NCBI GenBank assembly: GCA_910577035.1
Contig: CAJTKW010000030.1
Location: 1 to 21,552 of the forward strand
Length of the DNA stretch: 21,552 nt
Reading direction: 5' to 3'
From: an uncultured Acetatifactor sp.
Lineage (GTDB): Bacteria > Bacillota > Clostridia > Lachnospirales > Lachnospiraceae
This document shows positions 12,747-20,333 of the stretch, piece by piece. Each line of letters starts with the position of its first letter. Position 1 is the stretch's first letter. Under the pieces are notes generated by a model. It did no database searches, was not told the DNA's origin, and was given only the letters and a program-made list of their open reading frames with translations. The position numbers were made by a program, and so were the translations under genes.

Positions 12747-14207
12747 ATGAAATTCAAACTCAACAACAAGTACTTCCGCTGGGGGCTTACTTTGTTTCTG
12801 GCAATTGCCGCCTCCATTGTTTTTTACTATTTTGTTTTCCACAGTTCCAATATCAGATCCGGCATCAAAATGATTACAGGCATTTTGATGCCGGTGGTAG
12901 TGGGAATGGGGATCTCCTATCTGCTTACTCCCATTTTGAACTTTGTAGAAGGAAAGCTGCTGTATCCGCTGTGGGGAAAGCTTAATCTCCGGGAAGGGAA
13001 GAAGAAAAAAACGATTATCCGCGGGATCGGCATTCTGATTACCGCTTTCCTGTTTATAGGCCTGATTTATTTCCTGCTGTCCATGCTGATCTCTCAGATC
13101 GTGCCCAGCGTGCAGAATATTGCCACCAATTTTGATTCCTATGTCAGCAATATCACAAAATGGTTGAACCAGGTTCTGGACGACAATCAGGAAGTGGGGG
13201 CATATATTGTCCGGACCGTCACCAAATATTCCGGAGAGCTGGAAGAGTGGGTGACCAATGACCTTCCCAATACTGCGGCCGGGCTGATTAAGACCATTTC
13301 CCTGGGGGCGATCGGTGTATTCGGTGTTTTGTGGGATTTTATCATCGGCTTTATCATATCTATTTACGTAATGGCCAGCAAGGAAAAATTTGCAGCTCAG
13401 GCAAAGAAACTGATCTATGCCATATTTGAGCAGGATACCTGCAACAACCTGATTAAGAATTTTCGTTTTACCAATCAGACCTTTATCGGATTTCTGGGTG
13501 GTAAGATCATTGATTCTATTATTATCGGGGTACTGTGCTTTATCGGGACGGCCATTCTCAAAACGCCCTATGCCGCGCTGGTCAGCGTCATTATCGGCGT
13601 GACGAATATTATACCGTTTTTCGGACCGTTTCTGGGAGCAGTTCCCTGCACATTGCTGATTTTTGTAGTAGATCCGCTGCATCCTCTGAACTGCCTGTAT
13701 TTTGTGGTGTTCATCCTTGCCCTGCAGCAGGTGGACGGTAATATTATCGGCCCCAAGATTCTCGGTAATTCAACCGGACTCACCGGATTCTGGGTTATTT
13801 TTGCCATTACTTTGTTCGGCGGCCTGTTCGGTGTACTGGGCATGATTATCGGCGTACCAATTTTGGCCGTAATCTATGCTGCCGTGCGCTCCCTGGTAAA
13901 CACCTCTCTGACCAGGAAAAAGATGCCCATAGATTCCTGCCTGTACGAACGACTGGAATATGTGGATGAAGAGGGCTTCCACGAAATACCTCCCAAGGAA
14001 AAGAATCCGGAAGCCAAAAATAGCAAAACCGGAAAGTGCTCTGCAGGAAAGGGCTCCAGGACGGCGGCAGGAGACGGATCTAGAACGGCGGCAGGAAAGG
14101 ACTCCGGAGCGGCGGCAGGAAAGGGCTCAACGAAGGAAGGCAGCATACCTACAGGAAACGCTGCTGCGAAAAATGCACAGGGACATGAGGACGGGAATAG
14201 AAGATGA
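12747..14207 (+). CDS. AI-2E / PerM family transporter
   Basis: A 486-residue polytopic membrane protein with about eight predicted helices, of the AI-2E exporter (PerM, YdiK/YtvI-like) family. Signature segments include the N-terminal double helix up to MPVVVGMGISYLLTPILNFVEGKL, FIGFLGGKIIDSIIIGVLCFIGTAIL, VIIGVTNIIPFFGPFLGAVPCTLL, and ALQQVDGNIIGPKILGNSTGLTGFWVIFAITLFGGLFGVLGMIIGVPI. Substrates of most members are unknown; some are Na+/H+ antiporters or peptide/signal exporters. AAGAAGGGA precedes the ATG. The C-terminal tail (~430-486) is hydrophilic and repetitive. It overlaps dtd by 4 nt. Confidence 0.93.
   Translation: MKFKLNNKYFRWGLTLFLAIAASIVFYYFVFHSSNIRSGIKMITGILMPVVVGMGISYLLTPILNFVEGKLLYPLWGKLNLREGKKKKTIIRGIGILITAFLFIGLIYFLLSMLISQIVPSVQNIATNFDSYVSNITKWLNQVLDDNQEVGAYIVRTVTKYSGELEEWVTNDLPNTAAGLIKTISLGAIGVFGVLWDFIIGFIISIYVMASKEKFAAQAKKLIYAIFEQDTCNNLIKNFRFTNQTFIGFLGGKIIDSIIIGVLCFIGTAILKTPYAALVSVIIGVTNIIPFFGPFLGAVPCTLLIFVVDPLHPLNCLYFVVFILALQQVDGNIIGPKILGNSTGLTGFWVIFAITLFGGLFGVLGMIIGVPILAVIYAAVRSLVNTSLTRKKMPIDSCLYERLEYVDEEGFHEIPPKEKNPEAKNSKTGKCSAGKGSRTAAGDGSRTAAGKDSGAAAGKGSTKEGSIPTGNAAAKNAQGHEDGNRR
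14043..14138 (+). repeat. Four 24-bp in-frame repeats in the AI-2E C-terminal tail
   Basis: Units begin at 14043, 14067, 14091 and 14115 and encode AGKGSRTA, AGDGSRTA, AGKDSGAA and AGKGSTKE. Each opens GCAGGAAAGG or GCAGGAGACGG. The repeat lies at the hydrophilic cytoplasmic tail and keeps the frame. Confidence 0.85.
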
Positions 14208-14656
14208 GATTTTTGATACAAAGGGTAAATGAGGCAAGCGTTTCCGTGGAAGGCAACGTTGTCGGCAGGATCGGCAAAGGTTTGCTGGTCTTTATCGGCA
14301 TCAGCGGGCAGGACAATAAGGAAATCGCCGATAAAATGGTGAAAAAGCTGCTGGGGCTGCGTATCTTTAACGACGAAAACGACAAAATCAATCTGGATCT
14401 GAAAACAGTGGGAGGGCAGTTACTTCTGATTTCCCAGTTTACCCTATATGCGGATTGCAGAAAGGGAAACCGTCCTTCCTTTACGGACGCCGGGGCACCG
14501 GAGCCGGCAAACGACCTCTATCGATACATAATAAACCGCTGCCGGCAGGAAACAGCAGTAGTGGAAGAGGGGAGCTTCGGCGCGGAGATGAAGGTTTCTC
14601 TTTTGAATGATGGTCCTTTTACGATCTATCTTGATTCGGAAGATATATGTCGTTAA
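14204..14656 (+). CDS. dtd: D-aminoacyl-tRNA deacylase
   Basis: A 150-residue Dtd that hydrolyses D-aminoacyl-tRNAs (and Gly-tRNA-Ala), preventing D-amino acids entering proteins. It begins MRFLIQRVNEASVSVEG. The two active-site motifs are clear: SQFTLYADCRKGNRPSF and, near the C-terminus, NDGPFTIYLDS (the cross-subunit Gly-Pro motif). Length is normal. The ATGA overlap with the AI-2E gene means translational coupling. In many Firmicutes dtd instead follows relA, so this pairing is not the common one. Confidence 0.96.
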   Translation: MRFLIQRVNEASVSVEGNVVGRIGKGLLVFIGISGQDNKEIADKMVKKLLGLRIFNDENDKINLDLKTVGGQLLLISQFTLYADCRKGNRPSFTDAGAPEPANDLYRYIINRCRQETAVVEEGSFGAEMKVSLLNDGPFTIYLDSEDICR

Positions 14657-14692
14657 TTTGTGAATTTATGAAAGGGACTTTGCTTAATCATT

Positions 14693-15277
14693 ATGAACCA
14701 TATGATGAATGTATCTACGGCTGCCAGATTTCAGGCCTTTCATATAATGCTTGATTGGGCACAGAAGAATCTGGATGCCGAAACATACGCTAAAATAAAA
14801 AAGTCTTATAAAGATGTCATAAAGTACACTTTGATAGTAGTATTGGTTTTGTTTATATTTATGCTTGCTGCAATGATAACGGCATTTTCTGTTCGGAATT
14901 CCGCACGTTCGACCTATGATACATGGAAAACCGGACATGTATCCGGTAATAAGGTCTGGTATATTGATAATGTTAAATATGAAGTAGAGTTATCCGATTA
15001 TGGATATTATCCCGCAGATTTTATGGACAGAGATTTGTTCAGAGTGTATCTGGACCATAACGGAAATGTGATTAAAATTCAGGCAGAAGCGGATGTAAAT
15101 AAAATGATGGAGGATTATATGGTTCCTGTTGTAATGCTTGGAAGCCTTTTCCTTATGATAAGCATTATATTATGTATTCATGTTCCGATAGCCATGAAAA
15201 CCTACGGAAGAATTTGGCGGAAATACGGGGTCTGGTTTGAAAAAGCAGATTTAAGGACGGATACATTTACTTTATAG
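14693..15277 (+). CDS. Unknown two-TM membrane protein upstream of the flotillin gene
   Basis: A 194-residue protein I do not recognise. It has a cytoplasmic N-terminus containing DWAQKNLDAETYAKIKKSYKD, a membrane helix about 44-66, an extracytoplasmic loop of about 75 residues rich in Tyr and Asp (VWYIDNVKYEVELSDYGYYPADF), a second helix about 144-164 and a short cytoplasmic tail. No NfeD-like OB fold is apparent. Its ribosome binding site is weak: AAAGGGA is about 16 nt from the ATG, and ATGs at 14702/14705 are alternatives. The DNA is visibly more AT-rich than dtd or the SPFH gene, hinting at acquisition. It lies 36 nt after dtd and 82 nt before the SPFH gene. Confidence 0.72.
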   Translation: MNHMMNVSTAARFQAFHIMLDWAQKNLDAETYAKIKKSYKDVIKYTLIVVLVLFIFMLAAMITAFSVRNSARSTYDTWKTGHVSGNKVWYIDNVKYEVELSDYGYYPADFMDRDLFRVYLDHNGNVIKIQAEADVNKMMEDYMVPVVMLGSLFLMISIILCIHVPIAMKTYGRIWRKYGVWFEKADLRTDTFTL

Positions 15278-15359
15278 CATTATGTAAAATTAATAGAATA
15301 AAATTGATAAGGCCAAAGATAAAACTATCTATTAGAAACAATATAAGGAGGAATTTTCT

Positions 15360-16820
15360 ATGATTATCGGAATTATTGTTGCTGCTGTTGTCCTTTTCAT
15401 TCTTTTGATTTTTTTCACAGGCTATGTCAAGGCGTCGCCGGATACGGCGATCATCATTTCCGGCCTCAGAAAGGATCCCAAGGTGTTAATCGGTAAAGCC
15501 GGGGTAAAGATTCCGTTCCTTGAGAGAAAGGATGAACTGAACCTTCAACTGATTCCCATTGACGTAAAAACTTCCAATGCCGTGCCTACGGCAGACTATA
15601 TTAACATTAATGTGGATGCTACCGTTAATGTGAAGATCAGCGACAATGAGGAACGCCTGAAACTGGCGGCCCAGAACTTTCTAAATAAGAACGCCGAATA
15701 TATCGGCGGTGTGGCCAGAGAAGTGCTGGAAGGAAATGTCCGTGAGATCGTGGGCAAGATGGCCCTGGAGGAAATGGTGTCCGACCGTCAGAAATTTGCG
15801 ATGCTGGTAAAGGAGAACGCCGAGCCGGATCTTGCGGCCATGGGTCTGGATATTATCAGCTTTAACGTGCAGAATTTTGTGGACGGTAACGGCGTTATTG
15901 AAAACCTGGGTGTGGACAATATTGTTAAAATCCAGAAAAATGCGGCAATCTCCCGGGCTGAGAGTGAAAAGGAAATTGCCAAGGCCCAGGCGAATGCAAA
16001 ACGTGAAGCCAATGAAGCTGAGGTAAATGCAGAATCTGAAATTGCTAAGAAACAGAATGAGCTGGCCATTCAGAAGGCTGAACTGAAGCGGGAGTCCGAC
16101 ATTAAGAAGGCCGAAGCGGACGCTGCTTATAAGATTCAGGAAGAGGAACAGCGTAAAACGGTGGAAATCACCACTGCCAACGCCAATATTGCAAAGCAGG
16201 AAAAGGAAATCCTTTTAAAGCAGCGGGAAGCGGAGGTTATGGAGCAGGCCCTGGACGCCCAGGTTAAGAAAAAGGCCGAAGCGGAAAGATTTGCAAAGCA
16301 GCAGCAGGCAGATGCCCAGCTCTATGAACGTCAGCGGGAGGCAGAGGCAAAGAAGTTTGAAACCGAGAAAGAAGCCGAAGCTATGAAAGCCCAGGCGGAA
16401 GCCAAAAAGTTTACCATGGAACAGGAAGCGGAGGGTATTCGCACCAGGGGACTCGCAGAAGCGGAGGCCATTCGGGCTAAATCCGTGGCCGAAGCGGAAG
16501 GTATTGAGAAAAAAGCGGAAGCTATGGCAAAGATGGGCGAAGCCGCTGTTCTGGAAATGTACTTTAAGGCCCTGCCTGAGGTGGTTAAGAATGCTGCCGA
16601 ACCTCTTAACAGTGTTGACAGAATTACGATGTATGGGGATGGGAATTCTTCCAAGCTCATGAAGGATATTATGGGAACGGTGGTGCAGGTCACAGACGGC
16701 TTAAAGGAATCCACCGGCGTGGATTTGCAAGCAGTCCTTTCAGGATTTTTGGCAGGAAAAGTCGCTTCTGCCGACAGGAAGCCCGCAGACGAAGCCGGTT
16801 CAGGAGCTGACCTGAAGTAA
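15360..16820 (+). CDS. SPFH/flotillin-like membrane scaffold protein (FloT/YuaG type)
   Basis: A 486-residue flotillin-family protein. The N-terminal hydrophobic segment (about 1-22) anchors it, the SPFH/Band 7 domain spans about 23-190 (VKASPDTAIIISGLRKDPKVLIGKAGVKIPFLERKDEL...GNVREIVGKMALEEMVSDRQKF), and a long Ala/Glu/Lys-rich coiled coil with EAEA repeats spans about 195-395. The C-terminal part (VLEMYFKALPEVVKNAAEPLNSVDRITMYG) is also typical. Such proteins organise membrane microdomains. AAGGAGG precedes the ATG. The NfeD partner usually beside floT is absent; instead an unknown two-TM protein is upstream. A weak promoter (TTGATA at 15304) may lie in the AT-rich gap. Confidence 0.93.
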   Translation: MIIGIIVAAVVLFILLIFFTGYVKASPDTAIIISGLRKDPKVLIGKAGVKIPFLERKDELNLQLIPIDVKTSNAVPTADYININVDATVNVKISDNEERLKLAAQNFLNKNAEYIGGVAREVLEGNVREIVGKMALEEMVSDRQKFAMLVKENAEPDLAAMGLDIISFNVQNFVDGNGVIENLGVDNIVKIQKNAAISRAESEKEIAKAQANAKREANEAEVNAESEIAKKQNELAIQKAELKRESDIKKAEADAAYKIQEEEQRKTVEITTANANIAKQEKEILLKQREAEVMEQALDAQVKKKAEAERFAKQQQADAQLYERQREAEAKKFETEKEAEAMKAQAEAKKFTMEQEAEGIRTRGLAEAEAIRAKSVAEAEGIEKKAEAMAKMGEAAVLEMYFKALPEVVKNAAEPLNSVDRITMYGDGNSSKLMKDIMGTVVQVTDGLKESTGVDLQAVLSGFLAGKVASADRKPADEAGSGADLK

Positions 16821-16868
16821 ATGCAGGAACTATTCTGAGCTGCTGAAAGCAGGAGTGCAGGCAGTTAA

Positions 16869-16930
16869 ATCAGGATGAAGAATATCTGAAATATACCGGA
16901 AATGAATGCAGCGGTATTCTTCATCCTGAT
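16869..16930. repeat. Perfect 16-bp inverted repeat upstream of the unknown membrane protein gene
   Basis: ATCAGGATGAAGAATA (16869-16884) and TATTCTTCATCCTGAT (16915-16930) are exact reverse complements around a 30-nt loop. The loop also holds ATACCG, which can pair with CGGTAT at the start of the right arm, allowing an alternative fold. There is no T tract after it. The right arm ends 14 nt before AGGAGG (16945-16950) of the next gene, so it may act on that gene's expression or protect the SPFH mRNA 3' end. Confidence 0.8.
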
Positions 16931-16956
16931 CTACAGATCTGCATAGGAGGTGCACT

Positions 16957-17535
16957 ATGAAGAAGCATTCTATCAGGAAGAGGAAAACAATAGTGTTTGC
17001 TTTGTCAGCGGTTGTGATAGGAATAATTGCCTATACGATTGTTACTTATGTCAAATTCAATCACGAGGGACTTGATACCTGGCTGATGGGGCAGACGGCG
17101 GACGAACGTTATCCTGACTGGGGGAAGGCATCAAAGGTTCAGGAGGTTGACTGCCATATCCGGAATACATCTCATTTATTCTTTTCCAAAGTTTATCTGT
17201 TAGAGGGTGGGGACAGTTACCAGCTTCGATTCCGAATTGCGTACAGTATTCCGTTCTTACGGGGCAGCCTGTTTGAGGATACAGATTGGCTGAAGCTGGC
17301 GGATGCTGACGGAAATGATTATACGGGCTGTCTGACGGCTTATTCCTCCAGGATCGCCGGGCTAAATTGTATCAACGCAACGCTGGTCCTGGACGAGGAT
17401 ACGTTTTCGGCATTATCAGGCGGCAAGCTGTCCGTTTCCGCAGTTTGTAAGGATAAGGCCGGCCGAAGTGCTGAAAACAACAGCTATGCCGGCTGTGAGG
17501 TTGAAATCCTGATCCCAGAATCAGACAGCTGGTAA
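16957..17535 (+). CDS. Unknown membrane-anchored extracytoplasmic protein
   Basis: A 192-residue protein I do not recognise. A basic N-terminus (MKKHSIRKRK) and a single helix (about 11-31, TIVFALSAVVIGIIAYTIVTY) suggest membrane anchoring with the remaining 160 residues outside. That part looks beta-rich and has five cysteines (VDCHIRN, TGCLTAY, LNCINAT, AVCKDK, AGCEVEI). AGGAGG lies 6 nt before the ATG. It follows the SPFH gene on the same strand, separated by a long inverted repeat. It could be a substrate or partner of the flotillin, but that is only positional inference. Confidence 0.75.
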   Translation: MKKHSIRKRKTIVFALSAVVIGIIAYTIVTYVKFNHEGLDTWLMGQTADERYPDWGKASKVQEVDCHIRNTSHLFFSKVYLLEGGDSYQLRFRIAYSIPFLRGSLFEDTDWLKLADADGNDYTGCLTAYSSRIAGLNCINATLVLDEDTFSALSGGKLSVSAVCKDKAGRSAENNSYAGCEVEILIPESDSW

Positions 17536-17619
17536 CCAGTTGCTTATCGGTATAACTATTCGTTAAAGTTGTCTTTTGCGCATAGTTGGATCTATCTCTT
17601 ACCCCGTCTTTCTATATTT

Positions 17620-18174
17620 CTATAAGCCGTATTCTGCAAAGTAATACGCAGCCATTTGCGCCCTGGAGCTGAAAAATTCCGTTTCCAGAAGTCGCGTAAC
17701 TTCCTCGCGGGTATAAAACCGGGCATCAATTTGTTCATTTTCTGAAGTATGATCCTCGAAAGTGCCTTCAACCTCCACAAAAGCAATGTAGGTGGTAGTA
17801 TCGGAAATCGCTACGGCGGCGAAGGACGGCGGCAATATTTTTTTTATCGCTTTTACCTGCAGTCCGGTCTCTTCAAAAAGCTCCCTGGCAATGCAGGCTT
17901 CGATAGATTCATCCGCCTCCAGCATACCGGCGCACAGGTTATAAATCTTTTTGTTTACACCCATGCGAAATTCATGCAGCAACAGCATTTTCCCTTCACA
18001 GACAGCCACGATGGACACGCCGCTGGGTTTGCCGCCTACATCTTCAATGCCCTGTAATTCCCTGCGGCTGACAATTTCATATTTCTTTTCATGTCCCGAT
18101 TTATTCAAATAAGTGAACTCATAATTTTTCAGATATTTTCCGTCCCTGACCTTTTCAAATTTTATAAACTCCAT
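17620..18174 (-). CDS. Nudix hydrolase, ADP-ribose pyrophosphatase type
   Basis: A 184-residue Nudix protein of the NudF/ADP-ribose pyrophosphatase type, which splits ADP-ribose to AMP and ribose 5-phosphate. The Nudix box is exact: Gly83-x5-Glu89-x7-RELFEETGL (97-105). The preceding LLLHEFRMGVNKKIYNLCAGMLE is typical of ADPRases (the xxEFR and ExPAG-like region, with CAG here). AGGAG lies about 10 nt before the ATG. It lies 21 nt after rng and may be in its operon. The exact nucleotide substrate cannot be fixed from sequence. It is convergent with the unknown membrane protein gene, with no clear terminator between. Confidence 0.92.
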   Translation of the reverse strand: MEFIKFEKVRDGKYLKNYEFTYLNKSGHEKKYEIVSRRELQGIEDVGGKPSGVSIVAVCEGKMLLLHEFRMGVNKKIYNLCAGMLEADESIEACIARELFEETGLQVKAIKKILPPSFAAVAISDTTTYIAFVEVEGTFEDHTSENEQIDARFYTREEVTRLLETEFFSSRAQMAAYYFAEYGL

Positions 18175-18195
18175 GATAATAAGCTCCTGTTATAT

Positions 18196-19551
18196 TTATC
18201 TTCCGGCGACGATCTCCCGGAGGGGTTTTGTAATCTTCTTGCGGGTGATTTCCACCAGCCCCAGCGGCGTCATATCCACCACCGTCGTTTTTACCTTGTC
18301 GTGACGTACTTTGTCCTTCAGGCAGTCCATTACTTCCACCCTGCTCTTCCCTTCTTTCATATTGATAAAATCAACGATAATGATACCGGAAAGATTTCTC
18401 AGACGGATCTGCCTGGCAATTTCTTCTGCGGCTTCCAGATTAACCTTGAGAAAAGCATCCTCCTTCCTGCCCTCGTATTTGCCCGAATTAACGTCGATAA
18501 CTGTCAGTGCTTCCGTGGGCTGGATCAGGAGATAACCGCCGGATTTCAGCCATACATGGGCACTGAGGGCCTCTTCTACCCTGCTGTCCAGGCTGTAAAG
18601 CTTTGACAGGGAGAGCAGGGCATCCTCATACAGCCGCAGGGCTTTCCCGGGCAGATGCTCCCTGCAGTACTCCTCCAGCTGCGGATACAGCAGCGGGTCG
18701 TCAGTGACAAGCTCGGAAAATTCGCTGGCATCCATCAGCTGATTTAATATTCGCCCCATCAGGTCTGCTATGGTATCGGTTCTTTTCAGGCAGCTGAAAC
18801 AGGTACGATGGGACGCGTCCCGGAAAAAGCCGGTATATTCCTTCCACAGAAGCCGAAACTGTTCCGACAGCTGCTCTGCGGGTGCTTCTGCAAGCTCTGC
18901 GGCCCTTGTCCTGACAATCAGGCCGGGTAAAGGCATTTCCGTGGGAAGCGCCGGATGATACCTGCCTTCCGGCGGTACTGCATCGCTGTTACCCGGGATC
19001 CCCCTTTCCGGCGGCACCAGACGGCCGTTATTCAGGATGCCGGTTTCTTCCAGCTGATGTTTCAGCCTGCTCCGCTGCTCCTTGTCAAGCTTTGCAGAAA
19101 ATCCGGCCTTCTGAGTATCCGCAGTCAGGGCAAAATAGTCATTTGCAAGAGAAATATGGGCCGTCACAGAGGGCTGCTTTGTCTTCTGGGCATCCCGGAT
19201 GACTTGTACCGGCAGTTCATCTCCTTCCAGAATCCGCCCGTCATAAGGGCGGTTTGTCAGAAAAGGAAACTGGGCGTCTTTCAAAGAAAGGAAACAGATT
19301 TCCCCGGGCTGGATTTCCACAAAGCAGGCATTGATATTTTTCACCACATTGGCAACTCTGGCCAGATAGATTCCCCCGACTTTGCTGCCATCGGGAAACG
19401 CCATGGCTGTCAGTCTGTCCCGCCGTATCAGAAAGGCACCATTCTGATTCCGCCAGCGGGTAAAGATCAGCTTGCCGGCTTCCGTTTTTCGAATCCCGGA
19501 TTCGGCTTCTGTAATGGTAACGGTTGATTTTTCGGCAATATTGCGGCTCAT
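18196..19551 (-). CDS. rng: Ribonuclease E/G family endoribonuclease
   Basis: A 451-residue RNase E/G. An S1-like RNA-binding region covers about residues 55-140 (GGIYLARVANVVKNINACFVEIQPGEICFL). The DNase I-like catalytic part has the metal-binding aspartates Asp353 (LTVIDVNSGKYEGRKED) and Asp394 (IIIVDFINMK). The C-terminus stops at TRKKITKPLREIVAGR, so the CPxC zinc-link of E. coli RNase E/G is absent. A stretch about 150-210 (with PPERGIPGNSDAVPPEGRYHP) looks like a poorly conserved insert. It overlaps the DUF2344 gene by an ATGA. In Clostridia it normally sits directly upstream of rplU. Confidence 0.93.
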   Translation of the reverse strand: MSRNIAEKSTVTITEAESGIRKTEAGKLIFTRWRNQNGAFLIRRDRLTAMAFPDGSKVGGIYLARVANVVKNINACFVEIQPGEICFLSLKDAQFPFLTNRPYDGRILEGDELPVQVIRDAQKTKQPSVTAHISLANDYFALTADTQKAGFSAKLDKEQRSRLKHQLEETGILNNGRLVPPERGIPGNSDAVPPEGRYHPALPTEMPLPGLIVRTRAAELAEAPAEQLSEQFRLLWKEYTGFFRDASHRTCFSCLKRTDTIADLMGRILNQLMDASEFSELVTDDPLLYPQLEEYCREHLPGKALRLYEDALLSLSKLYSLDSRVEEALSAHVWLKSGGYLLIQPTEALTVIDVNSGKYEGRKEDAFLKVNLEAAEEIARQIRLRNLSGIIIVDFINMKEGKSRVEVMDCLKDKVRHDKVKTTVVDMTPLGLVEITRKKITKPLREIVAGR

Positions 19552-20291
19552 AGGTTAATCTCCAAAGTCCCTGTTTCTCCCAGGGAAATAAAATCCTTTC
19601 GTGTGCATCTCCGATCCCCCGGCCCAGCTCCGTCCCCGGGGAGTTCCCGGCGGGTATAGACATCCTCTCTGGTAATCAGGAGGGCATTTTCCTGCAGCTT
19701 TTCTCCCCCCTGTTCAAGAAGAGCTTCCACTACCTGGCCGGGCTTAATGTTACCGGCACTGGAAGCATCAAGCAACAGCGAAAAAGCCCCGCCGTCCCAG
19801 CTCATTTCATAGATACCGGATTTCAGGTCAAGCTCTCTGCTGCCTTTTTTTGTCTCTTTTATGTAGGGAATGCTCTCCCTTGCCAGAAATCCGGGAAGCA
19901 ACCGGGCAATGTCCGTCTCCGGAGCCCGGCCCTCCCGGAATCGCACCGTATAGGAGGCGGCAGCCACGCTGGCCATGGCATTTGCTGCCTTGTCCGGCAA
20001 TACCCTGACGGATACAATCTCTATACCTTCGACGCTGACGGCATTCAGCCGCTCCACTGCCTCCTGACAGGAACCCAGGGAATGGAGTTCAATATCCATA
20101 TATTCCCCGTTGCTTTCCAGCCCCACTCCCAGAGGTGCCGCAAAGGTCATGATCTGATGGGGACTGTATCCTCCTGTATAGGCGATGTCCAGGCCGGCCC
20201 GTCTGATGGCCTTTTGAAAGAATCGCATCACATCCAGATGTCCGATGAAGCGGACCGGACCGTACTTTCGAAATTTGACTCTTACTTTCAT
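19548..20291 (-). CDS. TIGR03936 / DUF2344 family protein, partner of the radical SAM protein
   Basis: A predicted 247-residue DUF2344 protein. It begins MKVRVKFRKYGPVRFIGHLDVMRFFQKAIRRAGLDIAYTGGYSPHQIMTFAAPLGVGLES, the family hallmark; the same domain is fused to the radical SAM protein in some bacteria. Its biochemical role is not established. The start at 20291 has GGAGG 5-6 nt upstream; an ATG at 20303 overlaps that site and lacks one. It lies 42 nt after the radical SAM gene and overlaps rng, giving a tight three-gene operon. Confidence 0.92.
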   Translation of the reverse strand: MKVRVKFRKYGPVRFIGHLDVMRFFQKAIRRAGLDIAYTGGYSPHQIMTFAAPLGVGLESNGEYMDIELHSLGSCQEAVERLNAVSVEGIEIVSVRVLPDKAANAMASVAAASYTVRFREGRAPETDIARLLPGFLARESIPYIKETKKGSRELDLKSGIYEMSWDGGAFSLLLDASSAGNIKPGQVVEALLEQGGEKLQENALLITREDVYTRRELPGDGAGPGDRRCTRKDFISLGETGTLEINL

Positions 20292-20333
20292 GCTAACCTC
20301 CATGTCGCTGCTCTGCCGCTGCTCACAATCCTG

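Noticed and set aside
12138..13682. A 514-codon open frame on the - strand
   Set aside because: It is antisense to rubrerythrin and the AI-2E gene, has low-complexity His/Asn/Gln-rich composition typical of shadow frames, no ribosome binding site, and both + strand genes are clear family members.
17620..18174. Functional link between the Nudix ADP-ribose pyrophosphatase and the TIR protein
   Set aside because: ADP-ribose is a possible TIR product, but the genes are 12 kb apart on opposite strands and Nudix genes are common; no support beyond chemistry.
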